From Acidimicrobiales bacterium (GTDB lineage: Bacteria; Actinomycetota; Acidimicrobiia; Acidimicrobiales; Aldehydirespiratoraceae): a stretch of 55,694 bases of DNA. Shown here one piece after another: positions 41,953-50,537 of the stretch. The notes beneath the pieces are model-generated. The model was given only the letters and a program-made list of their open reading frames with translations. It was not told the DNA's origin and did not search any database. The translations under genes were made by a program, and so were the position numbers. How positions within the stretch are numbered: position 1 is the first letter of the stretch; every line of letters starts with the position of its first letter. Where the stretch lies: positions 1 to 55,694 of the forward strand of contig JAJCXX010000092.1 of assembly GCA_029263195.1 (NCBI GenBank), given 5' to 3'.

Positions 41953-44344
41953 AACCGATCTGTTGAGCTTGTCGGCCGAGCGTCTCGCCGCCGAGGCACG
42001 TGCCGTGCGCGATCGGGCCCACGGCACCGTTGTCACCTATTCGCCGAAGGTGTTCATTCCCCTCACCAGTCTGTGCCGCGATCGGTGCGGCTACTGCACC
42101 TTTGCTCAACCCCCGGCCCGAGTGAAATCACCGTTCCTGACCCCTGAAGAGGTTCTGGACATCGCCCGTCGAGGCGCGGAGGTCGGATGTCACGAGGCCT
42201 TGTTCACCCTCGGCGAGCGGCCCGAGCTCCGGTATCCAGAAGCCAAGCTCTGGCTCGCGGACAATGGCTACGAGTCCACCGTCGACTACGTCGAGGCCAT
42301 GGCCGAGTTGGTGATCGAAGAGACCGGCCTCCTTCCCCACGCCAACACCGGCGCGATGTACCAAGATGAGATAGCCCAGCTCCGCCGGGTCTCTCCCAGC
42401 CAGGGAATGATGATCGAGACGCTGCGCGACGATCTCGAGTGTCATCGGGGAGCACCCGACAAGGTTCCGGCTCGCCGACTCGATTCCCTCGAGTGGGCCG
42501 GGGAATTGCGTGTCCCCTACACGACGGGGATTCTCGTCGGAATCGGAGAGACGCGTGGAGATCGGGTCGATGCCCTCGAGGCGATAGCGGACTCTCATGG
42601 CCGTCACGGACATGTCCAAGAGGTGATCGTTCAGAACTTTCTTCCCAAGCCCGGCACGGCAATGCACCGCTCGCCTGCTTGCCCCTCCGATGAATACCTC
42701 GACGCCATCTCGTTGGCCCGACTGATTCTCCCTGCTGACATTCGAATCCAGGCGCCGCCGAACCTGTCCGATGATTTCGGTGTCCTGCTCGATGCCGGTG
42801 TCAGCGATTGGGGCGGGGTGTCCCCTGTTACCGCCGATCACGTGAACCCCGAGCGCCCATGGCCTTCCCTCGAGCGGCTCCGCGAGGTCACCGAGGACAA
42901 GGGCTTCGTGCTCGCCCCCAGACTGACCCTGCACCCTCGCTACGTGCGCGACCCCGAAACTTGGCTCCACGAGGACCTGCACTTCCCGGTGGCCGATCGC
43001 TCTGATTCCGATGGCTTCGCTCGCGACGATCCCGGATCGGTGTGGCCCGAGAGGACCATGGAGCGCGCCAAGGTGGGCGACGGCGCCGAGTTCGATCTCG
43101 TCGGAAATCTGTCCTCGCAGTGGTACACCGGTTCTGGCCGGGACCCGATGACGATCGTGGGTGGTCGAGCATCGGCCGGCGGTGCTGTGGGTGAGGTGCT
43201 CCAGGGGGTTCGGTCCCGATCAGACGTCGGGTTAGATGAGATTGTCACGCTCTTCGGGGCCCGGGGTTCAGAAGTGTCGGAGATCGCTCGAGTCGCCGAT
43301 GATCTTCGCTCCGAGATCATCGGCCCTGAGGTCACCTACGTCGCCAACCGAAACATCAACTACACGAATGTCTGCACGTTCAAATGTCGATTCTGTGGGT
43401 TCTCCAAGGGTCCGCTGTCGCTGAATCTGAGAGGGACCCCCTATCTGCTGACGCTCGACGACATCGCCGATCGAGTGGTGGAGGCTGCCGATGAGGGCGC
43501 CACAGAGGTGTGCCTGCAGGGCGGCATCCATCCCGACTTCGATGGCGATTACTACATAGATGTCGCCCGTGCCGTCCATGACGCGGTGCCAGGCATGCAC
43601 ATCCACGGATTCACGGCGTTGGAGGTCAGCGAGGGGGCCAAGCGAAACAAGGAATCCTTGGCCGACTACCTCACACGACTGATGGACGCCGGTCAGCGTT
43701 CGCTGCCCGGAACGGCGGCCGAGATCTTGGTCGACAGTGTCCGCGAGACCCTGTGTCCCGACAAGATCGACACCGATGAGTGGCTCGAAACCCACCGTGT
43801 TGCCCACTCCGTCGGTCTCAAGTCGAATGTGACCATCATGTTCGGCTCGATCGAGCGGCCCGAGCACTGGGCCGAACACATTTTGCGAACAAGGACGTTG
43901 CAGGAGGAGACCGGTGGGTTCACCGAATTCGTGGGATTGCCGTTCGTCCACATGGCCTCCCCTATCTACCTCCAGCGGCGCTCACGGCGGGGCCCGACCT
44001 GGCGGGAGGTGCTGCTCATGCACATGGTTGCCCGTATCGCCTACCGCGGCCGAATCGACAATATCCAGGCCTCATGGGTGAAGCTGGGTTTCGGTGCCGT
44101 ACGACAGCTGCTTCAGGCCGGTGTCAACGACCTTGGCGGAACGCTGATGGACGAGAACATCTCAAGAGCGGCGGGGGCGACTCACGGTACCGACGTGACC
44201 CCGGCCGACTTCCGCGACCTCGTCGAGCCGATCGGACGAAGGCTTGTTCAGCGCACGACTCTGTATGGCCGGCCCGACGAAATGCTGATCCCACTCCAAG
44301 TGGCCCGACGAAGGCGCACTACCATTCCGGTAGCCGGGTCGTGA
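41945..44344 (+). CDS. fbiC: FbiC, fused 7,8-didemethyl-8-hydroxy-5-deazariboflavin (FO) synthase
   Basis: 799 residues from the ATG at 41945, eight bases before the HxlR stop; the frame extends upstream only inside that gene. Two radical-SAM halves: the CofG-like one with TSLCRDRCGYCTFAQPP (C44, C48, C51) and the CofH-like one with NVCTFKCRFCGFSKGP near residue 476. Archaea and cyanobacteria encode these as two proteins; actinobacteria have this fusion. The enzyme joins 5-amino-6-ribitylamino-uracil and tyrosine to make FO, the chromophore of cofactor F420. Other F420 genes are not in the window. Nothing odd within the sequence. Confidence 0.96.
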   Translation: MSRTDLLSLSAERLAAEARAVRDRAHGTVVTYSPKVFIPLTSLCRDRCGYCTFAQPPARVKSPFLTPEEVLDIARRGAEVGCHEALFTLGERPELRYPEAKLWLADNGYESTVDYVEAMAELVIEETGLLPHANTGAMYQDEIAQLRRVSPSQGMMIETLRDDLECHRGAPDKVPARRLDSLEWAGELRVPYTTGILVGIGETRGDRVDALEAIADSHGRHGHVQEVIVQNFLPKPGTAMHRSPACPSDEYLDAISLARLILPADIRIQAPPNLSDDFGVLLDAGVSDWGGVSPVTADHVNPERPWPSLERLREVTEDKGFVLAPRLTLHPRYVRDPETWLHEDLHFPVADRSDSDGFARDDPGSVWPERTMERAKVGDGAEFDLVGNLSSQWYTGSGRDPMTIVGGRASAGGAVGEVLQGVRSRSDVGLDEIVTLFGARGSEVSEIARVADDLRSEIIGPEVTYVANRNINYTNVCTFKCRFCGFSKGPLSLNLRGTPYLLTLDDIADRVVEAADEGATEVCLQGGIHPDFDGDYYIDVARAVHDAVPGMHIHGFTALEVSEGAKRNKESLADYLTRLMDAGQRSLPGTAAEILVDSVRETLCPDKIDTDEWLETHRVAHSVGLKSNVTIMFGSIERPEHWAEHILRTRTLQEETGGFTEFVGLPFVHMASPIYLQRRSRRGPTWREVLLMHMVARIAYRGRIDNIQASWVKLGFGAVRQLLQAGVNDLGGTLMDENISRAAGATHGTDVTPADFRDLVEPIGRRLVQRTTLYGRPDEMLIPLQVARRRRTTIPVAGS

Positions 44345-44417
44345 TGCCCCGACGCGGGGCACACAGCAGCACGAGGGATGGCCGACAATCGACCCTTCCG
44401 CGTGGGAGGCTGCCGGG

Positions 44418-45458
44418 ATGAACAGCCCACTCTCGCGCTATCGCACCGGTGACGACGATCTCGACCAGGCGATATTCGATCTGCTCGACTCGATTGCCCC
44501 GTCCGATCGAGAGCTCATCTTCGAGATGATCGTGTCGGCGATCCGACTCGGTCTCGAGGATGTCGACCGCGGTGATCTGAAGCTGGTGGCCGCCGCAGTG
44601 AAGGAGTTGCGTTATTCCTTCCAGGTATTCGCTCCCTACTCTGAATCCAAGAAGTGCACCATCTTCGGCAGCGCTCGGATCAAATCCGGCGATCCCGCCT
44701 ACGCGTGCGCCCACCATTTCGCTGAAGCCATCGCGGCCGCCGGATGGATGGTGATCACCGGTGCCGGACCCGGGATAATGCAGGCCGGGCACGAAGGTGC
44801 AGGTGTCGACAACAGCTTCGGGGTCAACATCATGTTGCCCTTCGAAGCCGACGCAAATCCTGTTATCACCGGTGATCCGAAACTTATCAATTTTCGTTAC
44901 TTCTTCACCCGCAAGGTGATGTTCATGAAGGAGTCTCATGGCTATGTGCTGCTGCCCGGTGGTTTCGGCACCATGGACGAGACCTTCGAACTCCTCACGC
45001 TCATTCAGACCGGCAAGACGCCGCCTGCACCGGTGGTACTTCTCGATCCACCCGGCGGAACCTATTGGCAGCATTGGCGCAGGTTCATCGAGGCCGAACT
45101 CCGCGACGGTGGTCTGATTTCGCAGGACGATCTGTGCTTGGTGAAGCTGACCGACTCGGTCGATGAAGCGGTTGAGGAAGTGTGCCGCTTCTATCGCACC
45201 TACCACTCGATGCGTTTCGTCGGTTCGCGACTGATTCTCAGGCTCGAGCGAGAGATTGGTGACGATGAGTTGGAGTCGCTCAACAGTGAGTTTTCCGACA
45301 TCGTTGAATCTGGTCGGATCGAGCGAGTCGATGTCACCGACGTCGAGGTTCGCGACGGCGACGAGGTCGACAAACACCGCATCGCCTTCCGCTTCGATCG
45401 TCACGCCCTCGCTCGTCTGCGTCGGTTGATCGACGCGCTCAACGATCACGTCGACTGA
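44418..45458 (+). CDS. LOG-family Rossmann protein (TIGR00730 type)
   Basis: 346 residues, GGGAGG upstream of the ATG. The central domain has CTIFGSARIKSGDPAY, VITGAGPGIMQAGHEGAG and the family motif PGGFGTMDE near 180-188, followed by TRKVMFMKESHGY. This motif is the phosphoribohydrolase active site of LOG proteins that release cytokinin-like adenines from nucleoside monophosphates; older names are lysine-decarboxylase-like. The protein is longer than plant LOG or Rv1205 (about 190-220), with N- and C-terminal extensions of unknown role, typical of the long actinobacterial TIGR00730 subgroup. Cytoplasmic. It follows fbiC with 73 bases between. Confidence 0.88.
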   Translation: MNSPLSRYRTGDDDLDQAIFDLLDSIAPSDRELIFEMIVSAIRLGLEDVDRGDLKLVAAAVKELRYSFQVFAPYSESKKCTIFGSARIKSGDPAYACAHHFAEAIAAAGWMVITGAGPGIMQAGHEGAGVDNSFGVNIMLPFEADANPVITGDPKLINFRYFFTRKVMFMKESHGYVLLPGGFGTMDETFELLTLIQTGKTPPAPVVLLDPPGGTYWQHWRRFIEAELRDGGLISQDDLCLVKLTDSVDEAVEEVCRFYRTYHSMRFVGSRLILRLEREIGDDELESLNSEFSDIVESGRIERVDVTDVEVRDGDEVDKHRIAFRFDRHALARLRRLIDALNDHVD

Positions 45459-45468
45459 GCTCGAGCAT

Positions 45469-45738
45469 TCAGTCGAATCCTCGGTCTGGCTCATCGAGCA
45501 GGTGGACCGCCTTCTCTACGGCGCGCCGGGCCCTGGTGAGTCTCTTTTCATCAACAGGAAGCTCTGAGCCACCTGCATCGATCGACTCGCGGAGCCTCAC
45601 GATAGCGAGATCAGCCAGTTCCTCACCGATCAGCTCGAGTCGGGCTCTGATGTCGTCGAATTCTCCGGCCACGTCAACACGATAACCATCCCTAGCGACG
45701 GTACGGTCGCCGGGATGCCAAGCTCCGACGATCTTCAT
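45469..45738 (-). CDS. Small hypothetical protein, overlaps the divergent gene
   Basis: 89 residues from the ATG at 45738 with GAAGGTG about 8 bases upstream. The frame runs further but only across the neighbour. The sequence is soluble and helical in its second half (DDIRARLELIGEELADLAIVRLRESID ... EKRLTRARRAVEKAVHLLDE). I do not recognise the family. It fills a 256-base gap after the LOG gene, with its stop 10 bases from that gene. Its 5' end overlaps the start of the plus-strand Cys-rich gene by 24 bases, unusual but possible for two divergent genes. It could also be a shadow; codon-position bias would decide. Confidence 0.5.
   Translation of the reverse strand: MKIVGAWHPGDRTVARDGYRVDVAGEFDDIRARLELIGEELADLAIVRLRESIDAGGSELPVDEKRLTRARRAVEKAVHLLDEPDRGFD
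45702..45707 (+). promoter_or_regulatory. -10-like element (leaderless) of the Cys-rich gene
   Basis: TACGGT ends 7 bases before the ATG at 45715, supporting that start and a leaderless mRNA. Confidence 0.35.
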
Positions 45739-46455
45739 GAGTGGGTCACCTTCGACGACTCGGATGGAAACACCTGGCAGTTCGACGTCACCTTCATGAC
45801 CAGCAACTACATGTGTATCTATGGCCGAGGCTGCCCCGGTGTGTTCACCGAGCTGGCACCAGAGTACGAACACGGTTGCTGCACCTACGGGGCGCATTTC
45901 GTCGACGAAGACGACCGAAGGTCGGTTGAGGCGAAGATCGCACTGCTGACCCCCGACGAATGGGAACTCGCCGCGCGAGCCGATGAGATGGGCGGCGTCA
46001 TCTACGAAAACGACGACGGTGAATGGGTCACCCAATCCGTCGATGATGCATGCATTCTCCTCAATCGGCCCGGGCACAAGAACGGTGCGGGCTGTGCGCT
46101 CCACCAAGCGGCACTGGCTCGGGGCGAGAGACCGGTCGACTGGAAGCCCGACGTTTGCTGGCAGGTTCCGATCAGATTCGACGACTCAACCGACGACAAC
46201 GGCCACACCACGTACATCATTCGTGAGTGGAAACGTCGCGACTGGGGCGAAGGCGGGGTCGAGTTCGCGTGGTGGTGCACCGACGACGATCTGGCGTTCG
46301 TCGGTGATCGGCCGGTGTGGAAATCCCACCGGGATGAAATCGTGGAGATTGCCGGTGAGGAGCCATATCGCCTGCTTGTCGACTATCTGAGGAGTCGCCC
46401 CGACGGCGTGTTCGTGCCTCACCCCCGCGTTCGTAGGCCTCACGAAGCTGGGTGA
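45715..46455 (+). CDS. Cys-rich protein, possibly metal-binding, unknown function
   Basis: 246 residues. Cysteines and histidines are grouped: YMCIYGRGCPGVF, YEHGCCTYGAHF, DACILLNRPGHKNGAGCALHQAAL and KPDVCWQVPIRF, with WWCTDDD later. This spacing recalls the Cys-rich YkgJ/DUF3109-type iron or zinc proteins, but I cannot confirm the family. The rest is soluble, acidic and Trp-rich (EWKRRDWGEGGVEFAWW). No signal or membrane segment. It lies 59 bases before the McrB-like gene on the same strand, so it may belong to that unit or only neighbour it. A role in metal or cluster binding is an inference from Cys content only. Confidence 0.75.
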   Translation: MPSSDDLHEWVTFDDSDGNTWQFDVTFMTSNYMCIYGRGCPGVFTELAPEYEHGCCTYGAHFVDEDDRRSVEAKIALLTPDEWELAARADEMGGVIYENDDGEWVTQSVDDACILLNRPGHKNGAGCALHQAALARGERPVDWKPDVCWQVPIRFDDSTDDNGHTTYIIREWKRRDWGEGGVEFAWWCTDDDLAFVGDRPVWKSHRDEIVEIAGEEPYRLLVDYLRSRPDGVFVPHPRVRRPHEAG

Positions 46456-46514
46456 TTCCTGACTTCAGATGAGATCAACCTCAGGTTCGGCCGGATTCGG
46501 CCGACGAAAACGGG

Positions 46515-47450
46515 GTGCCCTCCTTCACATCTGCCAGCCTCGGCAAAGCGGTTGATTCAGCCGGGTTGATCCTGCCCGCCCACGTTGTCGACCAAATGGT
46601 GGCGGCGATCGATTCGGGCAAACATGTGATCTTGACCGGCCCTCCCGGCACGGGCAAGACGACTCTGGCCTATCTGGCGGCGGAGAGTGCCCGAAGGTCC
46701 ATGTTGTGCACAGGGTTTCTTCCCACTACCGCGACCACTGAGTGGACGACGTTCGAGACGATTGGTGGCCTGCAACCCACAGCCGAGGGCCTGATATTTC
46801 GGCCGGGCCTGTTTGTGGACGCGATCGAGAGTGGCCGCTGGTTGGTGATCGACGAGCTCAATCGTTCCAACTTCGATCGGGCGTTCGGTCAGCTCTTCAC
46901 GGTCCTCTCGGGTTCACCGGTCGTCCTCCCATTCCGCCGCAAAGGCCAGGTGAAGCCGGTAGCGCTGGTCCCGGCCGGTGTGGACGCGCCTCCCGAGACC
47001 GATGCCATCAGAGTGCCGGCCGGCTGGCGAATCATCGCGACCATGAACGTGTTCGACAAGAACCTTCTCTTTGAGATGTCGTACGCACTGATGCGGAGAT
47101 TCGCGTTCATCGAGGTTGGTTCCCCCAGCAACGACGCCTTCAAGAAGCTCCTGTCGGGCAGAGGTGAGATCGTTCAGAGGCTCCTTCCACTGAGAGAGTT
47201 CACCGATCTCGGTCCAGCGGTCTATCTGGATGCTGCCAAGTACGCAGCTCGACGATCGGCCGATGGGATCACCGATTCGCGTCTGCTTTACGAGGTCTTC
47301 TACGCCTACTTCCTGCCGCAGTTCGAAGGCATGGAGGAACGGAGAGCGATGACCCTCTACCGCACCGTGTCGGCCGAGATGGACGGACCTGAGCGGCACG
47401 AACTGCAGCGCACCATCGGCGACGTCCTCGGCATCGAACTGTCGCTCTGA
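46515..47450 (+). CDS. McrB-like AAA+ NTPase (AAA_5 family)
   Basis: 311 residues from a GTG. Walker A GPPGTGKT (42-49), Walker B WLVIDELNRSNF (109-120), then the McrB hallmark TMNVFDKNLLFEMSYALMRRFAFIEV: the MNxxD motif (177-181) and RRFAF stretch that distinguish McrB GTPases from other MoxR/AAA_5 proteins. E. coli McrB has an N-terminal DNA-recognition domain of about 160 residues; here the AAA+ module starts almost directly, so no specificity domain exists. The next gene (5 bases later) encodes an McrC-like protein, the normal stimulator of McrB. Together they form an McrBC-like pair of reduced make-up. Confidence 0.88.
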   Translation: MPSFTSASLGKAVDSAGLILPAHVVDQMVAAIDSGKHVILTGPPGTGKTTLAYLAAESARRSMLCTGFLPTTATTEWTTFETIGGLQPTAEGLIFRPGLFVDAIESGRWLVIDELNRSNFDRAFGQLFTVLSGSPVVLPFRRKGQVKPVALVPAGVDAPPETDAIRVPAGWRIIATMNVFDKNLLFEMSYALMRRFAFIEVGSPSNDAFKKLLSGRGEIVQRLLPLREFTDLGPAVYLDAAKYAARRSADGITDSRLLYEVFYAYFLPQFEGMEERRAMTLYRTVSAEMDGPERHELQRTIGDVLGIELSL

Positions 47451-47455
47451 CAATC

Positions 47456-48451
47456 GTGAGCCCGAGATCCCGTCCTCGCAGTCAGGTACAGGCACCATCG
47501 GCCGACTCCGTACCGATGGAGGAGATCTGGATGCGCCTGGCGAGGCCATTCGAAATCGGCCCGGTCGTCGAAGCTTTGATGGGGATCCCCACTAAAACGA
47601 TCTCACAGATGGCGGACGCGGAGATCGCCACGGGCCCTGACGCGAGTCGTCTGCTCGATGCCATGCCGCACCTGCTCAGGTGTCTGAGGATGAGTAGCAA
47701 CAGGCATATGGAGCGGAGTTCCGCAGGACTGAGGGGTCCGGTGCTGTGGGCGGAAACCGTCGCGGCAAGGTCGGCCAGCTTCGGCCAGGCCGACGTGTAC
47801 GTCTGCAGTGTTCCGAGTCGTGACTACGACGTGCCTGAGAACAGGCTTCTCGTTTCGGCCCTGCGATCGATTGCCCTCGCCGGCGATCGGCTGACACGGG
47901 ATCCGGCCAGCGAGGGGCCGGATGAGGTGACCCGACTGGCTCGCACAAATATGGAGAAAGCCTTCCGCTACATGGAACACCGGACTCTCGCCCAGGTGAG
48001 TCCGTTGGATCGCCCGGTCAGAGCGGTGGTCAAGTCGGTCTTGACAGGGAGAAGTGCTGCCGCCTATCGCCCGGCCGTCGACCAGATCCTACGATCAGCC
48101 GAACCACTGGATGCCGCCGACTTGTCAGCCTTCTGCGGTCGGCACACCCGAACGCACCACGCCGCGATTCTTGCCCTGATCGATGCGATCGAGTCTTCGG
48201 GACGACGGCTACCGGCGTTGCGCGCTGAGAATCGCTCTCTTTTGGTCGGCTCCTTCGAGTATCGGCACCCTCGCTGTGGCCGCACCGGCTCGAAGCACGT
48301 GGGGATGTTGTTGAGCGACGATGTGGCTCTTCTTCTCACCGATCGCGCCAACCGAGTGGGCGACAGCGTGGCCGAGTTGGTCGGCTCGCGCCGAACCGCT
48401 GTGATTCGACGACCAACTGACCTGACCGCGGCCCTCGCAGGACTCGTGTAG
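47456..48451 (+). CDS. McrC-like/DUF2357-like protein without visible nuclease domain
   Basis: 331 residues from a GTG; an ATG at 47516 (MEEIWMRLARPFEIG) is the alternative. The middle has the order known from McrC: LLRCLRMS ... GLRGPVLWAETVAAR (93-105), then VPSRDYDVPENRLLVSALRSIALAGDRL (DVPENRLL at 125-132 like the TPENRLL of McrC and DUF2357 proteins). McrC ends in a PD-(D/E)xK nuclease with a late D...xxKYK; the last 110 residues here have no such motif and instead read SAFCGRHTRTHHAAILALIDAIE and VGMLLSDDVALLLTDRANRV. So this partner seems non-nucleolytic. It follows the McrB-like gene by 5 bases. Confidence 0.7.
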   Translation: MSPRSRPRSQVQAPSADSVPMEEIWMRLARPFEIGPVVEALMGIPTKTISQMADAEIATGPDASRLLDAMPHLLRCLRMSSNRHMERSSAGLRGPVLWAETVAARSASFGQADVYVCSVPSRDYDVPENRLLVSALRSIALAGDRLTRDPASEGPDEVTRLARTNMEKAFRYMEHRTLAQVSPLDRPVRAVVKSVLTGRSAAAYRPAVDQILRSAEPLDAADLSAFCGRHTRTHHAAILALIDAIESSGRRLPALRAENRSLLVGSFEYRHPRCGRTGSKHVGMLLSDDVALLLTDRANRVGDSVAELVGSRRTAVIRRPTDLTAALAGLV

Positions 48452-48482
48452 GGCCCGAGCTCATACAGCTTTCGAGCGGGAG

Positions 48483-50219
48483 GTGCTGAAGCGGCCACGT
48501 GGTGGTGTAGACAAGGTCGGCGTGAAAAAGTACCTGTCCTCAATCGTGCACGGACACGACATACGTCTGCTCGCTGCTTCGGTCGCAACCGGCGTTCTCG
48601 TGGCATTCGTCGTATCGATCTTTCAGGCGCTCACCGAGGAGGTTGCTCTCGAGTGGCTGTTCGACCAGGCGCTTCTCGTGGTCATGTTCGCCCCAGCTGT
48701 GGGGGTCGGAGCCGCCTACATCTTGTTGCGATACGCAGGAAGAGGCACGTCCTCGTCCACGTCCGACGAGTTCGTCCGCACATTCCACGAACGTCAGCCA
48801 CGACTTCCGATTTCGGAGGTCCCCGGAAAGCTCTTGGCTGGTGCCACGACGATCGGGCTCGGGGGTGCCCTCGGACTCGAAGGCCCTTCGATCTACTCAG
48901 GTTCGTCGCTCGGGCTGTGGGTACACAAACGCTCGGGCCGATGGCTCAGACGAGATGAGGCGCAGATACTCCTGACCGCCGGCGCGGCGGCGGGCGTGGC
49001 TGCTGTGTTCAAGGCGCCGGCCACCGGCGTCATGTTCGCCATGGAGGCCCCCTACCGCGACGACGTGACTCCTCACGCCCTGCTTCCGTCGCTCATCGCA
49101 TCCGCAGCGAGCTACGCCACATTTGTGTCATTGGTGGGAACCGAGCCGGTGATCCCGTTTTTTGCGGAGGGCAGCTCCTTCGTAACCAACGAGAGCGGCG
49201 CTTCGGCATTCGGTGTGAGGGCCGTTGACCTTCTGGGAGCGCTTCTGCTCGGCATAGCGGCCGGTCTCGGCGGTCGAGGGTTCGCATGGTTGGTTCGACG
49301 GGCCAAGCAGGCCACTCACGAGACATCGGCTTTGCCTCGCCTCGCAATCGGAGGCCTGAGCCTGGCCCTGCTCACCATGACGGCGCAGATCGCGTTCGAC
49401 GCTCCGCTCACTCTGGGCCCCGGCACCGAGGCGATGTCATGGGTGGTTCAGGGACGAGGTCTGGGCCTGATCGCGCTGCTCCTCGGGCTGAGAGTCGCGG
49501 CAACGATCTCTACGATCTACGCCGGTGGTGTCGGCGGGCTGTTCATTCCGCTCTCCGCGCAAGGAGTGGTGTTGGGACAGCTGGTCGGGACCCTCCTCGG
49601 TCAGGACGACACTCCGCTTTACCCCATTCTCGGGCTGGCAGCGTTCTTGGGCGCGGGCTACCGAGCGCCGATCACCGCGGTCATGTTCGTGGCCGAAACC
49701 ACAGGTGGGGTGGGTTCGCTCGTGGTGCCTGCACTCGTGGCGGCCGCGGTCAGTCAAGTGGTGGCGGGGCCATCGTCTGTGGCCGGCTACCAGGTATCGC
49801 AGCGTTTGGGCCACCTCGAGCGGCGCTTCACGCTTCCGATCAGCTCGATCCTCACCACCGATGTGCTCACGGTTCCGCCCGATGCAACGGTTTCGGAGTT
49901 CGTCTACTTCCACGTGCTGGGTCGCCGTGAGCGAATCGTGCCAGTTGTCAGCGGGGACCACTACGAAGGTATGGCTCTTCTGGCCGATATTTCCGAGCTC
50001 GATCGAGACAGCTGGGAGGAGATCACTGTCGGTGAGTGCATGGCGCGTGACCTTCCGGTGGCCAACACCACCTGGACTTTACGCGACGCGGTTTCGGCCA
50101 TGGAAGAAGCCGGGGTCGAGGTTCTCGCCGTGGTCGACGGCGACGGAACGTTCGTCGGGATCGTCAACGAAATCGACATCTTGAAACTCGACGAGATCCT
50201 CGACGAGACCGGCGGCTGA
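48483..50219 (+). CDS. ClC-family chloride channel/antiporter with C-terminal CBS domains
   Basis: About 578 residues from a GTG at 48483; GTG 48522 (VKKYLSSIVHGHD) is equally possible. About ten to twelve membrane segments. ClC signatures: LGLEGPSIYSGSSLGLWVH (the GxEGP motif with the gating Glu), FKAPATGVMFAMEAPYRDD (proton-path Glu region) and GGVGGLFIPLSAQGVVLG (GxFxP). The first selectivity motif GSGIP is replaced by GRGTS. The end carries two CBS domains (SSILTTDVLTVPPDATVSEF and ECMARDLPVANTTWTLRDAV), probably nucleotide sensors. The protein moves chloride or another halide through the membrane; direction and ion choice are not decided by the sequence. Confidence 0.92.
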   Translation: MLKRPRGGVDKVGVKKYLSSIVHGHDIRLLAASVATGVLVAFVVSIFQALTEEVALEWLFDQALLVVMFAPAVGVGAAYILLRYAGRGTSSSTSDEFVRTFHERQPRLPISEVPGKLLAGATTIGLGGALGLEGPSIYSGSSLGLWVHKRSGRWLRRDEAQILLTAGAAAGVAAVFKAPATGVMFAMEAPYRDDVTPHALLPSLIASAASYATFVSLVGTEPVIPFFAEGSSFVTNESGASAFGVRAVDLLGALLLGIAAGLGGRGFAWLVRRAKQATHETSALPRLAIGGLSLALLTMTAQIAFDAPLTLGPGTEAMSWVVQGRGLGLIALLLGLRVAATISTIYAGGVGGLFIPLSAQGVVLGQLVGTLLGQDDTPLYPILGLAAFLGAGYRAPITAVMFVAETTGGVGSLVVPALVAAAVSQVVAGPSSVAGYQVSQRLGHLERRFTLPISSILTTDVLTVPPDATVSEFVYFHVLGRRERIVPVVSGDHYEGMALLADISELDRDSWEEITVGECMARDLPVANTTWTLRDAVSAMEEAGVEVLAVVDGDGTFVGIVNEIDILKLDEILDETGG

Positions 50220-50226
50220 ACCAGCC

Positions 50227-50430
50227 CTACTCTTTGGTCTCTTCGGCGTCTTCGGCGTCTTCGGCGTCGGGGTCATCCTCATCGAATTCCTCGGCCCACG
50301 CGGCATGCTCGGGCTTTTCCGGTTCGGAATTCTCATCATCAAAGGTGTGGAGTAGCGCTTCGAAGTCGCCGTCGTGAGAGCGTTTTAGGTCTCTTGCTTC
50401 CTCGTAACGCCGGTGTCGCCCCTTTTTCAC
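50227..50430 (-). CDS. Small acidic protein, DUF3073-like layout
   Basis: 67 residues from a GTG. A basic start (KKGRHRRYEEARDLKR) is followed by a short helical part and a very acidic end with the DAEDAEDAEE repeat, encoded by three direct copies of TTCGGCGTC at about 50244-50270. The basic start/acidic end resembles the DUF3073 family of actinobacteria, although I cannot claim membership. Its stop is 7 bases from the ClC stop (convergent). Probably a small cytosolic protein with no known role. The 107 bases beyond it up to RNase D show no gene. Confidence 0.65.
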   Translation of the reverse strand: MKKGRHRRYEEARDLKRSHDGDFEALLHTFDDENSEPEKPEHAAWAEEFDEDDPDAEDAEDAEETKE

Positions 50431-50537
50431 GGCTCCAGCTCCTCTGTCGGATCGTCGATGGTGTTAGTTCGTCAAGCAGCTGAGTCTAGCCAGCGTGACC
50501 TGCAGCGACACGCCCCGTGGTCGCATAATGACGCGTG

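Noticed and set aside
44319-45494. Open frame of 391 codons on the minus strand
   Set aside because: Antisense to the LOG-family gene and without recognisable motifs.
50244-50270. Direct repeat TTCGGCGTC x3
   Set aside because: It simply encodes the DAEDAEDAE end of a small acidic protein.
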